This document shows positions 34,954-46,103 of a stretch of 64,000 bases of DNA, in pieces. Position 1 is the first letter of the stretch, and every line of letters starts with the position of its first letter. Source of the DNA: Verrucomicrobiales bacterium (GTDB lineage Bacteria; Verrucomicrobiota; Verrucomicrobiia; Limisphaerales; J093); the NCBI GenBank assembly GCA_024233215.1, contig JACKPW010000016.1, positions 62,001 to 126,000 on the forward strand. The letters run 5' to 3'. Under the pieces are notes generated by a model, which was not told the DNA's origin, ran no database searches, and was given only the letters and a program-made list of their open reading frames with translations. Both the position numbers and the translations under genes were made by a program.

Positions 34954-35485
34954 GTCTTGTGTTTATGGGTTAGGATTTGGCTCGGCCACGCGGCCTGCGA
35001 GGCAGAGACGGTTCCAGTCTGTGCGGTAATTTCGCTCGATGGTTCAAGAGACGCGGCCAGGGAGGCCGCGCGACGGCTCGGCTAAGCAACTGGTATGCCA
35101 ACCCCCCTTTCAAGGATGTCGAGGCGGACCTCAGTGTTGCTTTCCATGCTGGACTGGTCGATGTGGGCCATCCGGCAGCCGTCTTTTTATCAGGCAGGGC
35201 AGAACGAGTCACCCCGGCCCAGCCCCGTTTCCCACCCCGTGGAAGCAGGCCTCACCGGTTTGTTTCCTAGATGTAACCCGAAACCGCGCATCTGTGGCGG
35301 ACTTTAGCGGGATCAGACCGTTTGACAAGAAGATTCTTTCATCCTCGGTCCAAATCTTGTGGTCCCGAATTGCTCACGAGGGTATTCACCACCGCACCTT
35401 GTGGGAGAGACGGAAGAGCTTGTGACGGGAGGGGCGCCCACGCGTGCCTCGCCAAGCCAACGGGGTCCCGTCGAAGTTAGTGACA
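34954..35485. other. Long non-coding leader upstream of the porin gene
   Basis: A 532-nt gap that lies upstream of both the porin and (downstream side) rmuC. On the minus strand a -35 (TTGTCA, 35328-35323) and -10 (TAAAGT, 35306-35301) with 16-nt spacing would give a leader of ~340 nt. The leader includes the stem CGCGGCC-TCCCT-GGCCGCG near 35050. No known riboswitch signature was recognised. The rest holds nothing that I can identify. Confidence 0.4.
35301..35328 (-). promoter_or_regulatory. Candidate promoter of the porin gene
   Basis: TTGTCA and TAAAGT are spaced 16 nt apart on the minus strand, which agrees with a sigma-70-type promoter at 5/6 and 4/6 bases. It lies ~350 nt before the porin start, giving an unusually long leader. 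Confidence 0.4.
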
Positions 35486-36913
35486 CTAATTGCCTGGGGT
35501 CTCCTCTGGAGTGGGTTCACCGTCCGCCTTCGGGTCCGACAGCAGGTCCGGTTCCGGTTCACCGGTCAACCGAATGACCCGATTGGCGTAGCGACTCAGA
35601 TGGCCGGTGGCAGTCTGGTAGGCCTCTTGGGCCCGGTCCAGTCCCCGGCCCACATCGTCGAATCGCTTCTGAAAGCGGCTGAAGCTCACGTGCGCCCGGC
35701 GGATTTCGACGAGGGTGGATTCGACGTTCCGTGCGAACTCGTACTGGCTGATGCTCATGCTGATACTGCGCAACGTGATCGCCAGGGTGTTCGGCGACAC
35801 CGGGAACACCTTGAGCTTGTGCAACGCCTCGCAGAGTTCCGGATTTCGGATGACCTCGAAGTAGAGCGTCTCACTCGGGAGAAACATGAGTGCCAGGTCT
35901 GTTGTCCCATGCTCCACGTGGATGTACTTCTCGCTGATGGACCGGGCCTGCTGGCGGATGGCACTTGAGAGCTGTTTGCGGGCCTCTGCAAGCTGCGTGG
36001 GGTCGGTGGACTCAAACAACGGAAGAACCTGCTCACGATTAAACTTGCTGTCGATCGGGAGCAGGTATTTCGGAAAGCGGACGACGGCGTCCACTGCCTC
36101 CCGGGAACCGGGCACGATGAGAAACTGTTCCTCATAGGCCGAGGCCGGCAGAAAATCGGCCAGCAGGCGGCCCAGTTCGGCCTCGCCGAAACGTCCCCGC
36201 AGATGCGGCAGCTTGAGCAGGGTGTTCAGCTCGTTGATCGACTGTCCCACCACGCCGACGTTGCGCAGTTGCTCCTCGGCGGCCCGGAGATGTTCCTGCA
36301 CCTTCTGGAAATGGGCGAATCCCTCCTGGATGTTCTTCTCGAGCTTCGTCTGGACCTGGTCGCCCAAGGTCTGAAGCCGGCTCTCGACGTTGGTCTGGAT
36401 CTTCTCCAGGTGCCCGGCGGTGCGCTGTTCCAGTGCCTCCACGCGTTGCTGCAGGGCGTGGGTGGATTCCGCCAGGTTCTTTGCCAGTTCCGATCGGGCC
36501 TGGCGCGCCGATTCCGCCTGGCCTTGCGCCACCTGCTCGAGCCGGTTCTCGGTGGCGGTGCGGAGGGAGTCGAAGCGGTTTTCCAGCCCCAGTACCGCGT
36601 CACTGAGGCGCCGCGATTGCTCGAAGCGTCCGTCGGCGAGTTGCCGTTCCACGGCTTCCCGCAGCGCCTGGGAACTGCCCTGAAGCCGCTCGGTGAAGTC
36701 GGTCTGGAGCTCGCCCTTCAACTGTTCCAAGCGGCTGAGCATGTAGGTCTGCCCCCGGCCGAGCCGTTCTTCCAGTTCGTTTTGGCCCTGGCCGAGGGTC
36801 TTCTGAAGTGATTCCCACGTCCGCTCGCCGGTGCGCCGCCATAGGAGCCCCGCCAGCCCGGCAAAGCCGGCGATCGTCACTCCCACCAAGATCAGCAACT
36901 GCGTCGTGCTCAT
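35486..36913 (-). CDS. rmuC: DNA recombination protein RmuC
   Basis: Limits DNA inversion rearrangement; predicted nuclease-fold protein. One N-terminal membrane segment (LLILVGVTIAGFAGLAGLLW) is followed by a long coiled coil (residues ~30-235, e.g. LEQVAQGQAESARQARSEL). The RmuC core then begins with LNTLLKLPHLRGRFGEAELG and includes the family stretch LPIDSKFNREQVLPLFES. I start at the ATG at 36913 (MSTTQLLILVG, 475 residues). The frame goes on to 37084, but that extension lacks a family match. It is divergent from the FucP gene. Confidence 0.92.
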   Translation of the reverse strand: MSTTQLLILVGVTIAGFAGLAGLLWRRTGERTWESLQKTLGQGQNELEERLGRGQTYMLSRLEQLKGELQTDFTERLQGSSQALREAVERQLADGRFEQSRRLSDAVLGLENRFDSLRTATENRLEQVAQGQAESARQARSELAKNLAESTHALQQRVEALEQRTAGHLEKIQTNVESRLQTLGDQVQTKLEKNIQEGFAHFQKVQEHLRAAEEQLRNVGVVGQSINELNTLLKLPHLRGRFGEAELGRLLADFLPASAYEEQFLIVPGSREAVDAVVRFPKYLLPIDSKFNREQVLPLFESTDPTQLAEARKQLSSAIRQQARSISEKYIHVEHGTTDLALMFLPSETLYFEVIRNPELCEALHKLKVFPVSPNTLAITLRSISMSISQYEFARNVESTLVEIRRAHVSFSRFQKRFDDVGRGLDRAQEAYQTATGHLSRYANRVIRLTGEPEPDLLSDPKADGEPTPEETPGN

Positions 36914-37086
36914 CCGGCGGTCATCTTGCCTCCGGGCCCGCTCGGAGGGAAACGAAAAGCCGGGGTGGATTATGCAGTCGCCCGGGGGGCCACGGGAGGC
37001 TTGCTTTTCGCCGCCTGATTCCCAAGCTGTCGGCACTCCCGCGCTGGTTGTGCCTGGCCCGGGGTCAGATAACCGACTGAGCATTC

Positions 37087-38421
37087 ATGAGCATGCCAAC
37101 CAGTGAGTCCTCGCCCCGGCCGGCGGTGGTGGTCGCCCGGGCCGTCCTCTTCCCGTTCATTCTGGTCACCAGCCTGTTCGCGTTGTGGGGGTTCGCGAAC
37201 GACATCACCAATCCCATGGTGGCGGCGTTCAAGAACATATTGTTGATCAGCAACTTCGAGAGTTCACTCGTGCAGTTCGCCTTTTATGGCGGCTACTGCT
37301 TCATGGCCATCCCGGCCGCGCTGTTCATCAAGCGCTTCTCCTACAAACTGGGGATCCTGGCGGGGCTGACGCTTTATGCCGTCGGCTGCCTGTTGTTCAT
37401 CCCATCGGGTCACATGATGGCTTTCTGGGCCTTCCTGATCTCCTACTTCGTAATGACCTGCGGCTTGTCATTTCTGGAGACGAGCGCCAACCCCTACATT
37501 CTGGCGATGGGGGAGGAGGCGACGGCCACGCGGCGCCTCAACTTCGCCCAGGCCTTCAATCCGTTGGGCTCCCTGACGGGGATGTTTGTGGCGAAGGAGT
37601 TCATCCTGAAACGGCTCGATCCCTCCACCGAAGAGGCGCGCAAGGTCCTGCTGGAATCGGATCCCGCAGCGTTTGCCCAAATCCAGCAGAGCGATCTCAA
37701 CGTCATCATCGGTCCCTACACCATGCTCGGGTTGGTGGTGCTGGGGGTCCTGGTGCTCTTCGCCCTCGCCAGGTTGCCCAAGGTGTCAGGCGAGGATGAA
37801 CGCCGGCTCGACGCCGGTCCCACGCTCGGCCGGTTGCTGCGCAACAGTCGCTACGTTGAGGGTGTGGTCGCGCAGGCTTTCTATGTGGGAGCCCAGATCA
37901 TGTGCTGGACCTTCATCATCCAGTATGGCGTCAATGAACTCGGTCTGAGCAAAGCCGATGCCCAAGGCTACAACATGATCGCGATGGTGATCTTTGTCTC
38001 ATCCCGGTTTGTGTGCACGTATCTGCTCAAGTTCTTCAGTCCGGGCAAGCTGCTGGCCTGCCTTGCGGCGGGCGGCGGTCTTCTGACGCTGGGGACCATC
38101 CTGATTCACGGCATGCTGGGGCTTTACTGCCTGATTGGCATCTCCGCCTGCATGTCCCTGATGTTTCCCACGATCTACGGGATTGCCCTGGACGGCTTGG
38201 GCGACGACGCCAAGCTGGGATCGGCCGGGTTGATCATGGCGATTGGTGGCGGTTGTCTGATGCCTCCCATCCAAGGGTGGATCATGGACCAGCAGGTCAG
38301 TGTCCTGTCACCCACCCGCTTGTCGTTCGTGTTGCCGTTGGTGTGTTTCGTGGTGATTGCGATCTACGGCTGGCGGACCATGCGCGACCATGCCGCGCGG
38401 CGGGTGCAGGCAGCGGGGTGA
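37087..38421 (+). CDS. fucP: L-fucose:H+ symporter-like MFS transporter
   Basis: A 444-residue 12-segment MFS permease. The motifs FALWGFANDITNPMVAAFK near the N-terminus, with the Asp and Asn of FucP, and LSFLETSANPYILAMGEEA are characteristic of the FucP/NanX sugar porter group. It would import L-fucose or a similar sugar with protons. No fucose catabolic gene is adjacent, so the sugar is uncertain. It is followed ~100 nt later by the heme operon. Confidence 0.85.
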   Translation: MSMPTSESSPRPAVVVARAVLFPFILVTSLFALWGFANDITNPMVAAFKNILLISNFESSLVQFAFYGGYCFMAIPAALFIKRFSYKLGILAGLTLYAVGCLLFIPSGHMMAFWAFLISYFVMTCGLSFLETSANPYILAMGEEATATRRLNFAQAFNPLGSLTGMFVAKEFILKRLDPSTEEARKVLLESDPAAFAQIQQSDLNVIIGPYTMLGLVVLGVLVLFALARLPKVSGEDERRLDAGPTLGRLLRNSRYVEGVVAQAFYVGAQIMCWTFIIQYGVNELGLSKADAQGYNMIAMVIFVSSRFVCTYLLKFFSPGKLLACLAAGGGLLTLGTILIHGMLGLYCLIGISACMSLMFPTIYGIALDGLGDDAKLGSAGLIMAIGGGCLMPPIQGWIMDQQVSVLSPTRLSFVLPLVCFVVIAIYGWRTMRDHAARRVQAAG

Positions 38422-38541
38422 GACCAGTTCAGGCCGCGGCATGCGGGGTGGCCAGATTCGTCCGGTGATGCCTCGGTTTTCGCTTCGTGCCGGGCCACCC
38501 GGCACGGCAGACTGTCGCGCATGACGGGCACGAGTCCCACC

Positions 38542-39563
38542 ATGTCCAATCACGACCGCTTCCTGGCGGCCTGTCGCGGTGAGCCCACCGACCGGCCACC
38601 GGTCTGGCTGATGCGCCAAGCCGGGCGGTGTCTTCCGGAATACCGGGCACTGAAGGAGCGCCATACCTTTCTGGAACTGGTTCAGACGCCGGATCTGGCG
38701 GTTGAGGTGACGTTGCAGCCGGTTCGCCGGTTCGGGTTCGATGCGGCGATCCTCTTCAGTGACATCCTGATCGTCGCCGAGGCGCTGGGGCAGCACTACC
38801 ACTTTCGTGAGACCGGGGGCATCGGCATGGACTTTGCCGTGCGGTCGGCGGCGGACGTGGATCGCCTGGACGAGTCGGCCCTTGAAGAACGCCTGGGGTA
38901 CGTCTGGGAGGCGCTGCGGCTGCTGCGGCGGGAGTTGGACGGGAAGACGGCGTTGATCGGCTTTGCCGGGTCGCCATGGACCCTGGCCAACTTCATGATC
39001 GAAGGCGGCAGCGTGCCGGCCTGGGGCAACGCCCTGGCGATGGTGCGTGAGGACCCGGTGCTCTACGCGCGGCTGGCGGAGAAACTTACCCGGACCGTGA
39101 CGCGATTGCTGGAATTGCAGATCGAGGCGGGGGCCGAGGTGGTCCAGGTGTTCGACACCCTCGGGGGGCTTGCCGGTGAGGCGGATTTCGAGGCGGCCTC
39201 GGGGCGCTGGCTGGGGGACATCGTGAGCGGACTCCGCGGGCGGGCGCCGGTGATCGTCTTTGCCAAGGGCGTCCATCATGCCTGGCCCGACCTGGCCGCC
39301 ACCGGCGCCAATGTCCTGGGCGTGGATCATGGTGTCGCCATGGCCGAGGTGGCGGAACAGGTGCCGGCCTCCGTGGCACTGCAGGGAAACCTCGATCCGG
39401 CGCTGCTGCTGACCACTCCGGAGCAGGTGCGGACGGGAGTGCATCAGGTGATCGCTTCCCTGCAAGGCCGGCCCGGCCACATCTTCAACCTCGGCCACGG
39501 CGTGCCGCCCGAGGCGAAACTGGAAAACCTCGCCGCCCTGGTCGAAACTGTACGCGCAACGGC

Positions 39564-39567
<4 letters not shown>
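38542..39567 (+). CDS. hemE: Uroporphyrinogen decarboxylase
   Basis: Converts uroporphyrinogen III to coproporphyrinogen III. The active-site signature PPVWLMRQAGRCLPEYR is intact near residue 18, the second signature GFAGSPWTLANFMIEGG follows, and VFDTLGGLA and GVDHGVAMAEV are also present. I start at the ATG at 38542 (MSNHDRFLAACRGEPT, 341 residues); an upstream ATG at 38521 adds seven residues. Its stop overlaps the hemN start by 4 nt (ATGA), the first gene of a hemE-hemN-hemG operon. Confidence 0.97.
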
Positions 39568-40943
<1,376 letters not shown>

Positions 40944-40954
40944 CGCGCCGTCTC

Positions 40955-42361
40955 ATGGTCTCGCCAAACCACAGCATTGCCATCGTCGGGGCGGGCATTA
41001 CCGGCCTGACCGCCGCCTTCCGGTTGCGCCAGCGGGGACTGCCCGTCACGGTCTATGAAGCCTCGGACCGGGTGGGCGGCGTGATTCGTTCGGTGCGCGA
41101 GGACGGATACCTGGCGGAGTTCGGGCCCAACTCGGTCCTGGACATATCGCCGGTCATTCGGGCCCTGATCAAGGATCTCGACCTCGAATCCCACCGGATC
41201 TACTCGGATCCCGCGGCCGAGAACCGCTATCTCGTGCGTTGGCGCCGGCCCGTCCTCATGCCGGCCTCGCCTCCCGGGTTTCTCACCTGCAAGCTGTTCT
41301 CGTGGTCGGCGAAACTGGCGTTGTTGCGCGAGCCTTTCCTCCCCAAGGCGCCGGCGGATCGGGAGGAATCGGTGGCCGACTTTGTCCTGCGTCGCCTGAA
41401 CCGCGAATGGCTGGATTACGCGATCAACCCGATGATCGCCGGTATCTTCGCCGGAGATCCCGCGCGGCTTTCGGTCCTGCACGGATTCCCCAAGCTGCAT
41501 GCCCTGGAGCAGCGTTACGGGTCACTGATCAAGGGGCAGATTCTTGGCGCGAAGGAGCGCAAGCGCAAGGGGGAGGTCTCTAAACAGGAGGCGCCGAAGG
41601 TCTCCTTCGATGAGGGACTGCAGGTGCTGACGGACACCCTGGGGGAGCGGTTGGGTGATGCGCTGTGCTTGAGCCGCCCGGTTCGGTTGATTGCGCGCGA
41701 TCCGCAGTCTGGCTGGCGGGTGGAAACCGGCATGGGGGCGGGCCGGCATCGGGCGGTTCTGCTCGCCGCCCCCGCTTACCGGCTCAGCGAAATCGCGGTG
41801 GAGGGCGGCAGCGGACTGGACCTGACTCCGTTGGGTGAGATCCACTATCCGCCGGTCGCCAGCGTGGTCCTGGGATATCGTCGGGAGGATGTCACCCATC
41901 CGCTGGACGGATTCGGCGTGCTCGTGCCCGAGGTTGAGCGGTATCGTATCCTGGGAACGCTCTTCTCCTCGTCGCTCTTTCCCAATCGCGCCCCCGCCGG
42001 CCACGTTGCGCTCACGAGCTATGTCGGGGGGATGCGTGCGCCCGATCTGGCCCGGCGTTCGGAGGACGAACTGGTGGCGCTCACCGACGAGGATTTGCGG
42101 GAGCTGCTCGGGGTGCGAGGTCGTCCGACGTTCCGCCACGTCATGGTCTATCCCCGGGCGATTCCGCAGTACGTGCTGGGCTATGGTCGGTTCAAGGACC
42201 ACATGGACCGGTTGGAGTCCGATCTGCCCGGCCTGTTCTTCGCGGGGCATTATCGGAACGGCATCTCCCTGGCCGACTCGATTCTGGCCGGGGATGACGT
42301 GGCCCGGCGCATCGCGGAACGGGCGGGGATGCCGGCGGCCTCGGAGATTCAGACCAGGTAG
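40955..42361 (+). CDS. hemG: Protoporphyrinogen oxidase, HemY/HemG-type flavoprotein
   Basis: Oxidises protoporphyrinogen IX to protoporphyrin IX. The FAD-binding motif VGAGITGLTAAFRLRQRGL is followed by YEASDRVGGVIRSV, and the C-terminus contains LFFAGHYRNGISLADSILAG, the family's final FAD signature. This is the oxygen-linked (PPO, HemY) flavoprotein form, not the flavodoxin-like HemG of E. coli. It starts 11 nt after hemN. Its last 13 nt overlap the CapD-like gene end-to-end. Confidence 0.93.
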   Translation: MVSPNHSIAIVGAGITGLTAAFRLRQRGLPVTVYEASDRVGGVIRSVREDGYLAEFGPNSVLDISPVIRALIKDLDLESHRIYSDPAAENRYLVRWRRPVLMPASPPGFLTCKLFSWSAKLALLREPFLPKAPADREESVADFVLRRLNREWLDYAINPMIAGIFAGDPARLSVLHGFPKLHALEQRYGSLIKGQILGAKERKRKGEVSKQEAPKVSFDEGLQVLTDTLGERLGDALCLSRPVRLIARDPQSGWRVETGMGAGRHRAVLLAAPAYRLSEIAVEGGSGLDLTPLGEIHYPPVASVVLGYRREDVTHPLDGFGVLVPEVERYRILGTLFSSSLFPNRAPAGHVALTSYVGGMRAPDLARRSEDELVALTDEDLRELLGVRGRPTFRHVMVYPRAIPQYVLGYGRFKDHMDRLESDLPGLFFAGHYRNGISLADSILAGDDVARRIAERAGMPAASEIQTR

Positions 42362-44214
42362 GGCTTGTATTCGGGCACCATCTCCTGAATCAACATCTTG
42401 AGCTGGTTGCGTTCGGTTTGGTGCAGCCGGGCCGTGAGCCGGTCCAGGGAATCGCGGATCCCGGCCAGATCCGCGGGCTGGCAGACGAAGCGCATGATCT
42501 TGGGGTGTTTCGTTTCCACCATGTTTTCCCCGCCGTGGGTGATTTCCTCGAACAGCTTCTCACCCGGCCGCAACCCGGTGAACTTGATCTCAATGTCCTC
42601 ATCGGGCTGCAACCCGGACAACTCGATGAGCTGGCGGGCCAGATCCACGATCTTCACCGGCTGTCCCATGTCGAGGACGAAGATCTCCCCGCCTTCCCCT
42701 TGCGCGGCGCTTTGCAGCACCAGGCCGGCTGCCTCGGGGATCGTCATGAAGTAGCGGGTGACGTCGGGATGCGTCACCGAGACCGGTCCCCCCGCAGCGA
42801 TCTGGCGGTTGAAGGTGGGAATGACGCTCCCCGAGGAGCCGAGCACGTTCCCAAAGCGCACCGCCATGAACCGGGTGTTCCCGCCGTGGTTCGCCGCGAA
42901 CGCCTGGAGATAGATTTCGGCCAGCCGCTTCGAGGCCCCCATGACATTGGTGGGATTGATTGCCTTGTCCGTAGAGATCAGGACGAACCGCTCCAGCTTG
43001 AACTCGGCGGCGAGGTCCACCATGTGAACGGTGCCCAGCGTGTTGTTCTTCAGCGCCTCACTCGGCTGGCTTTCCATCATCGGCACGTGCTTGTGCGCTG
43101 CCGCGTGGAACAGTACCCCGGGCTTGAATCGTTCGAAGATGTAACGCATCCGGTCCCGGTCCAGGATGTCACCGATCAACGGCAGGACCACGCCCCAGTG
43201 GCCCGTCTCGATGAGTTCCTGTTCGATGGGAAACAGCTGGACCTCGGATTGGTCCAGGAGCAGTAGCTGGGAGGGATTGAACCCGGCGATCTGTCGACAA
43301 AGCTCGCTCCCGATGCTCCCGCCCGCGCCGGTGACCATGACCACCTTGTTCTGCAGGATCTGACGGATGTTCTCGGTCTCCAGCTTCACCGGATCGCGCC
43401 CCAGCAGGTCCTGGATTTCCACCGGCCGCAACTGGCTGACCCGCACCTTCCCGGAAGCCAGCTGGTCGAGCGACGGCACGGTCTGGAATTTCAGATGGGC
43501 GGCCTGCAGAATCCGTACCACCTCGCCCACCCGCTTTGCGGTGGCCGACGGCATCGCGATGATGGCCTCTTCGATCCGCCATTCCGGCTGGGGTTGCCGG
43601 AGGAGTTCCGGGGCGCCGGCCACTCCCACCCCATGGACCTGCGAGCGCCACTTGCCCCGGTCATCGTCGAAGAAGAGCACGGGTTGCATCCCCAGACCAC
43701 GCCGCCCGAGCAGTTCCCGGGCCAGATTCGCGCCGACATCCCCCGCCCCGATGATGGCGACGCGACGCACATGCTGTCGTTCCAGCCCGCTCGCCTTGGC
43801 ATAGCGTTCGCGAACCATGCGGAAAGCCAGTCGGGCCAGCGTGATGCCTCCCGTCGTGAGTACGAAGTTGATGAGCAGGACGCCGCGGGGAGGCAGCGTG
43901 GTCTGCGAAGGGAGGAAGCGCAGCCCATAGAGGATGGCTGACGCCCCTCCCACCGCGAGCACGATGCGCCGGAAATCCGGGATGCTGAAGTAGCTCAGCA
44001 AACCCGCGAACTGGCCGAATATCGCCAGAAATGCCAGCCGCAGCGGCAGTTCCCAGAGCCAGCCCCAATGGTACTGGGCCAACTGGGCCTCGGGCACATC
44101 GAAGTCAAACCGCAGGGCGAAGGACAGCAGGTGGCTGACCCATAGCACGAACGCGTAGGCCACCCCGAGGATCAGGAACCTGCTGGCTGAGTATTGGTTG
44201 AGGCGCAGCTTCAT
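42349..44214 (-). CDS. Membrane-bound nucleotide-sugar 4,6-dehydratase (CapD/WbpM/PglF-like)
   Basis: An inner membrane enzyme that makes 4-keto-6-deoxy sugars for surface polysaccharides. Four membrane segments come first (residues ~1-120: FLILGVAYAFVLWVSHLLSF and so on), then a Rossmann-like nucleotide-binding region (ATIGAGDVGANLARE-like, VAIIGAGDVGANLAR), then the dehydratase domain with VVMVTGAGGSIGSELCRQIAG and ISTDKAINPTNVMGASKRLA. The latter contains Ser, Met and Lys of the SMK-type catalytic triad. I prefer the ATG at 44214 (MKLRLNQYSASRF); alternative starts are the ATG at 44235 and the TTG at 44250. Confidence 0.9.
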   Translation of the reverse strand: MKLRLNQYSASRFLILGVAYAFVLWVSHLLSFALRFDFDVPEAQLAQYHWGWLWELPLRLAFLAIFGQFAGLLSYFSIPDFRRIVLAVGGASAILYGLRFLPSQTTLPPRGVLLINFVLTTGGITLARLAFRMVRERYAKASGLERQHVRRVAIIGAGDVGANLARELLGRRGLGMQPVLFFDDDRGKWRSQVHGVGVAGAPELLRQPQPEWRIEEAIIAMPSATAKRVGEVVRILQAAHLKFQTVPSLDQLASGKVRVSQLRPVEIQDLLGRDPVKLETENIRQILQNKVVMVTGAGGSIGSELCRQIAGFNPSQLLLLDQSEVQLFPIEQELIETGHWGVVLPLIGDILDRDRMRYIFERFKPGVLFHAAAHKHVPMMESQPSEALKNNTLGTVHMVDLAAEFKLERFVLISTDKAINPTNVMGASKRLAEIYLQAFAANHGGNTRFMAVRFGNVLGSSGSVIPTFNRQIAAGGPVSVTHPDVTRYFMTIPEAAGLVLQSAAQGEGGEIFVLDMGQPVKIVDLARQLIELSGLQPDEDIEIKFTGLRPGEKLFEEITHGGENMVETKHPKIMRFVCQPADLAGIRDSLDRLTARLHQTERNQLKMLIQEMVPEYKPYLV

Positions 44215-44395
44215 TGAATCAAGAAGCGACATCATTCCGACGCGGTGCAAGCCGAAGCAAGGCGGAAACGGCGGTTCTCATGGGGGCGTCCGCCCGTGGC
44301 CGGGCTCCTTCAAGCAGCGGCGTTGCCATCGCGCCCGCCCCTGCGTATGCTGAACGCCAATGCCATCCGGCCCGTCCGACATCATCGACAAGACC

Positions 44396-45697
44396 ATGAC
44401 CAAGCACATTCGCCGCTCCCGCCGTTCCTTCCTCCAAACCGCCGTCACCGCCGCCTCCGCCGCGCCCTTCCTGCTGCCCTCCCGCATCTGGACCGCCCGG
44501 GGGCAGGAGGTCCCAAACAACCGCCTGAACTTCGGCTACATCGGCGTCGGCAAGCAGGGGCGCCACCTGCTGAACAGCTTCCTTCCGCACGACAACGTGC
44601 AGGTCGTCGCCGTCAACGACGTGGACACCACCCGTCGGAACCATCACCGGAAGCTGGTGGAGGATTTCTACACCAGCCGCACCGGCAAACCGTGGCAGGG
44701 CTGCGCGAGCTACACCGACTACCGCGAACTGCTTGAGCGCAAGGACATCGACGCCGTGGTCATTGCCACACCGGATCACTGGCACGCCCTCCCGGTGGTG
44801 CAGGCCGCCCGGGCGAAGAAGGACATTTACTGCGAGAAGCCGCTCTCCCTGACGATCCGTGAGGCGCGGGTCATGGCGAATGCCGTCCGCGAGAACAACG
44901 TCGTCTTTCAGACCGGTTCCATGCAGCGCTCGGACGGCTCTTTCTGGAAGGGCTGCACGCTCGTCCGGAACGGCATGATCGGCGAGATCAAAGAGGTTTA
45001 CGCCAATGTCGGCGGCCCCAGCCAATGGTGCGACCTGCCGGAGGAACCCATGGAACCCGGCCTGGACTGGAACGAATGGCTTGGCCAGGCGCCGGTGCGC
45101 CCCTACAACTCGGTCCTGAGTCCGCGTGGGGTCCACGATCACTTCCCGAACTGGCGTTCCTACCGCGAATACTCCGGCGGCGGCATGACCGACTGGGGGG
45201 CTCACCATTTTGACATCGCGCAATGGGGCCTTGGCATGGACGAGAGCGGCCCGGTCGAGATCATCCCGCCGAATGGCCGGGACGTGAAGCGCTTGACCTA
45301 CCTCTACAAGAGCGGCGTCAAGCTCATCCACGGCGGTCTCGAAGGGTACAACTTCGGCGTGGTGTTCGTCGGCACCAAGGGCAAGGTGTGTGTGGATCGG
45401 GGCCGGTTCTCGGCCGAGCCCGCTGAACTCGAGAAGGTGGAGTTCGACAAACTGCCGGTCCAGCTTTACCGGAGCCGGAACCACTACCGGGATTTCACGA
45501 GCTGCATCGCCAGTCGGCAGCGCCCCATCTGTGACGTGGAGGTGGGCGCCCGGTCCGTGACGGTTTGCCACCTTGGCAACCTCGCTTACTGGAACAAGCG
45601 CGCGCTGAAATGGGATCCGGCTCGCGAGCGGTTCATTGGCGATGAGGAGGCCAACACCTGGCTCGACCGCGAGAAGCGCGATCCTTACAAGGTCTGA
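44396..45697 (+). CDS. Gfo/Idh/MocA-family oxidoreductase, Tat-exported
   Basis: An NAD(P)-dependent sugar or polyol oxidoreductase. The N-terminus MTKHIRRSRRSFLQTAVTAA is a Tat signal (RRSFLQ), which is a common trait of this family in Planctomycetota and Verrucomicrobiota. The nucleotide-binding GYIGVGKQGRHLL, the EKPLSLTIREA signature (Glu-Lys-Pro) and DWGAHHFDIAQWGL follow. I start at the ATG at 44396; the frame extends to an ATG at 44360. The substrate is unknown. It precedes the rhamnose mutarotase by 8 nt, so the two are likely co-transcribed. Confidence 0.92.
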   Translation: MTKHIRRSRRSFLQTAVTAASAAPFLLPSRIWTARGQEVPNNRLNFGYIGVGKQGRHLLNSFLPHDNVQVVAVNDVDTTRRNHHRKLVEDFYTSRTGKPWQGCASYTDYRELLERKDIDAVVIATPDHWHALPVVQAARAKKDIYCEKPLSLTIREARVMANAVRENNVVFQTGSMQRSDGSFWKGCTLVRNGMIGEIKEVYANVGGPSQWCDLPEEPMEPGLDWNEWLGQAPVRPYNSVLSPRGVHDHFPNWRSYREYSGGGMTDWGAHHFDIAQWGLGMDESGPVEIIPPNGRDVKRLTYLYKSGVKLIHGGLEGYNFGVVFVGTKGKVCVDRGRFSAEPAELEKVEFDKLPVQLYRSRNHYRDFTSCIASRQRPICDVEVGARSVTVCHLGNLAYWNKRALKWDPARERFIGDEEANTWLDREKRDPYKV

Positions 45698-45705
45698 CCT
45701 GTGCC

Positions 45706-46029
45706 ATGATCCGCAAGGCATTTGTCATGTCCGTGAATGAGGGTGCCGAGGCTGAATACGAGCGCCGGCACCGCCCCATCTGGCCCGAACTCGAGGCCAC
45801 GCTGCGGGCCCACGGGGTGGGCACCTACTCCATCTTTCTCCACCCACAGACCCGGCAACTCTTCGGTTACGTCGAGTGTGCCAGCGAGACCCAATGGCTG
45901 GCGATCGCCCGCACGGCGGTGTGCCGGCGTTGGTGGGAACACATGCGCGAGATCATGCCTGCCAATCCCGACAACAGCCCGGTCTCGACGGAACTCCGCG
46001 AGGTCTTCCACCTGAGCGAGGCTTCCTGA
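45706..46029 (+). CDS. rhaM: L-rhamnose mutarotase
   Basis: Interconverts alpha and beta anomers of L-rhamnose. The 107-residue protein has the family features FVMSVNEGAEAEYERRHRPI, WPELEATLRAHGVGTYSIFL, LFGYVECASE and RRWWEHMREIMPANPDNSP, the last close to the conserved C-terminal stretch. It is co-oriented with the Gfo/Idh/MocA gene before and the GH43-like gene after. This suggests a rhamnose or other deoxysugar utilisation unit, although no rhamnose isomerase or kinase is in the window. Confidence 0.9.
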   Translation: MIRKAFVMSVNEGAEAEYERRHRPIWPELEATLRAHGVGTYSIFLHPQTRQLFGYVECASETQWLAIARTAVCRRWWEHMREIMPANPDNSPVSTELREVFHLSEAS

Positions 46030-46103
46030 CACCGTAGGGACCCGAAGAGGGGAAGCCGCCTCCCCGCCACGAGCCGCACGCCGTCCTTCCGTCACATCCT
46101 GCC

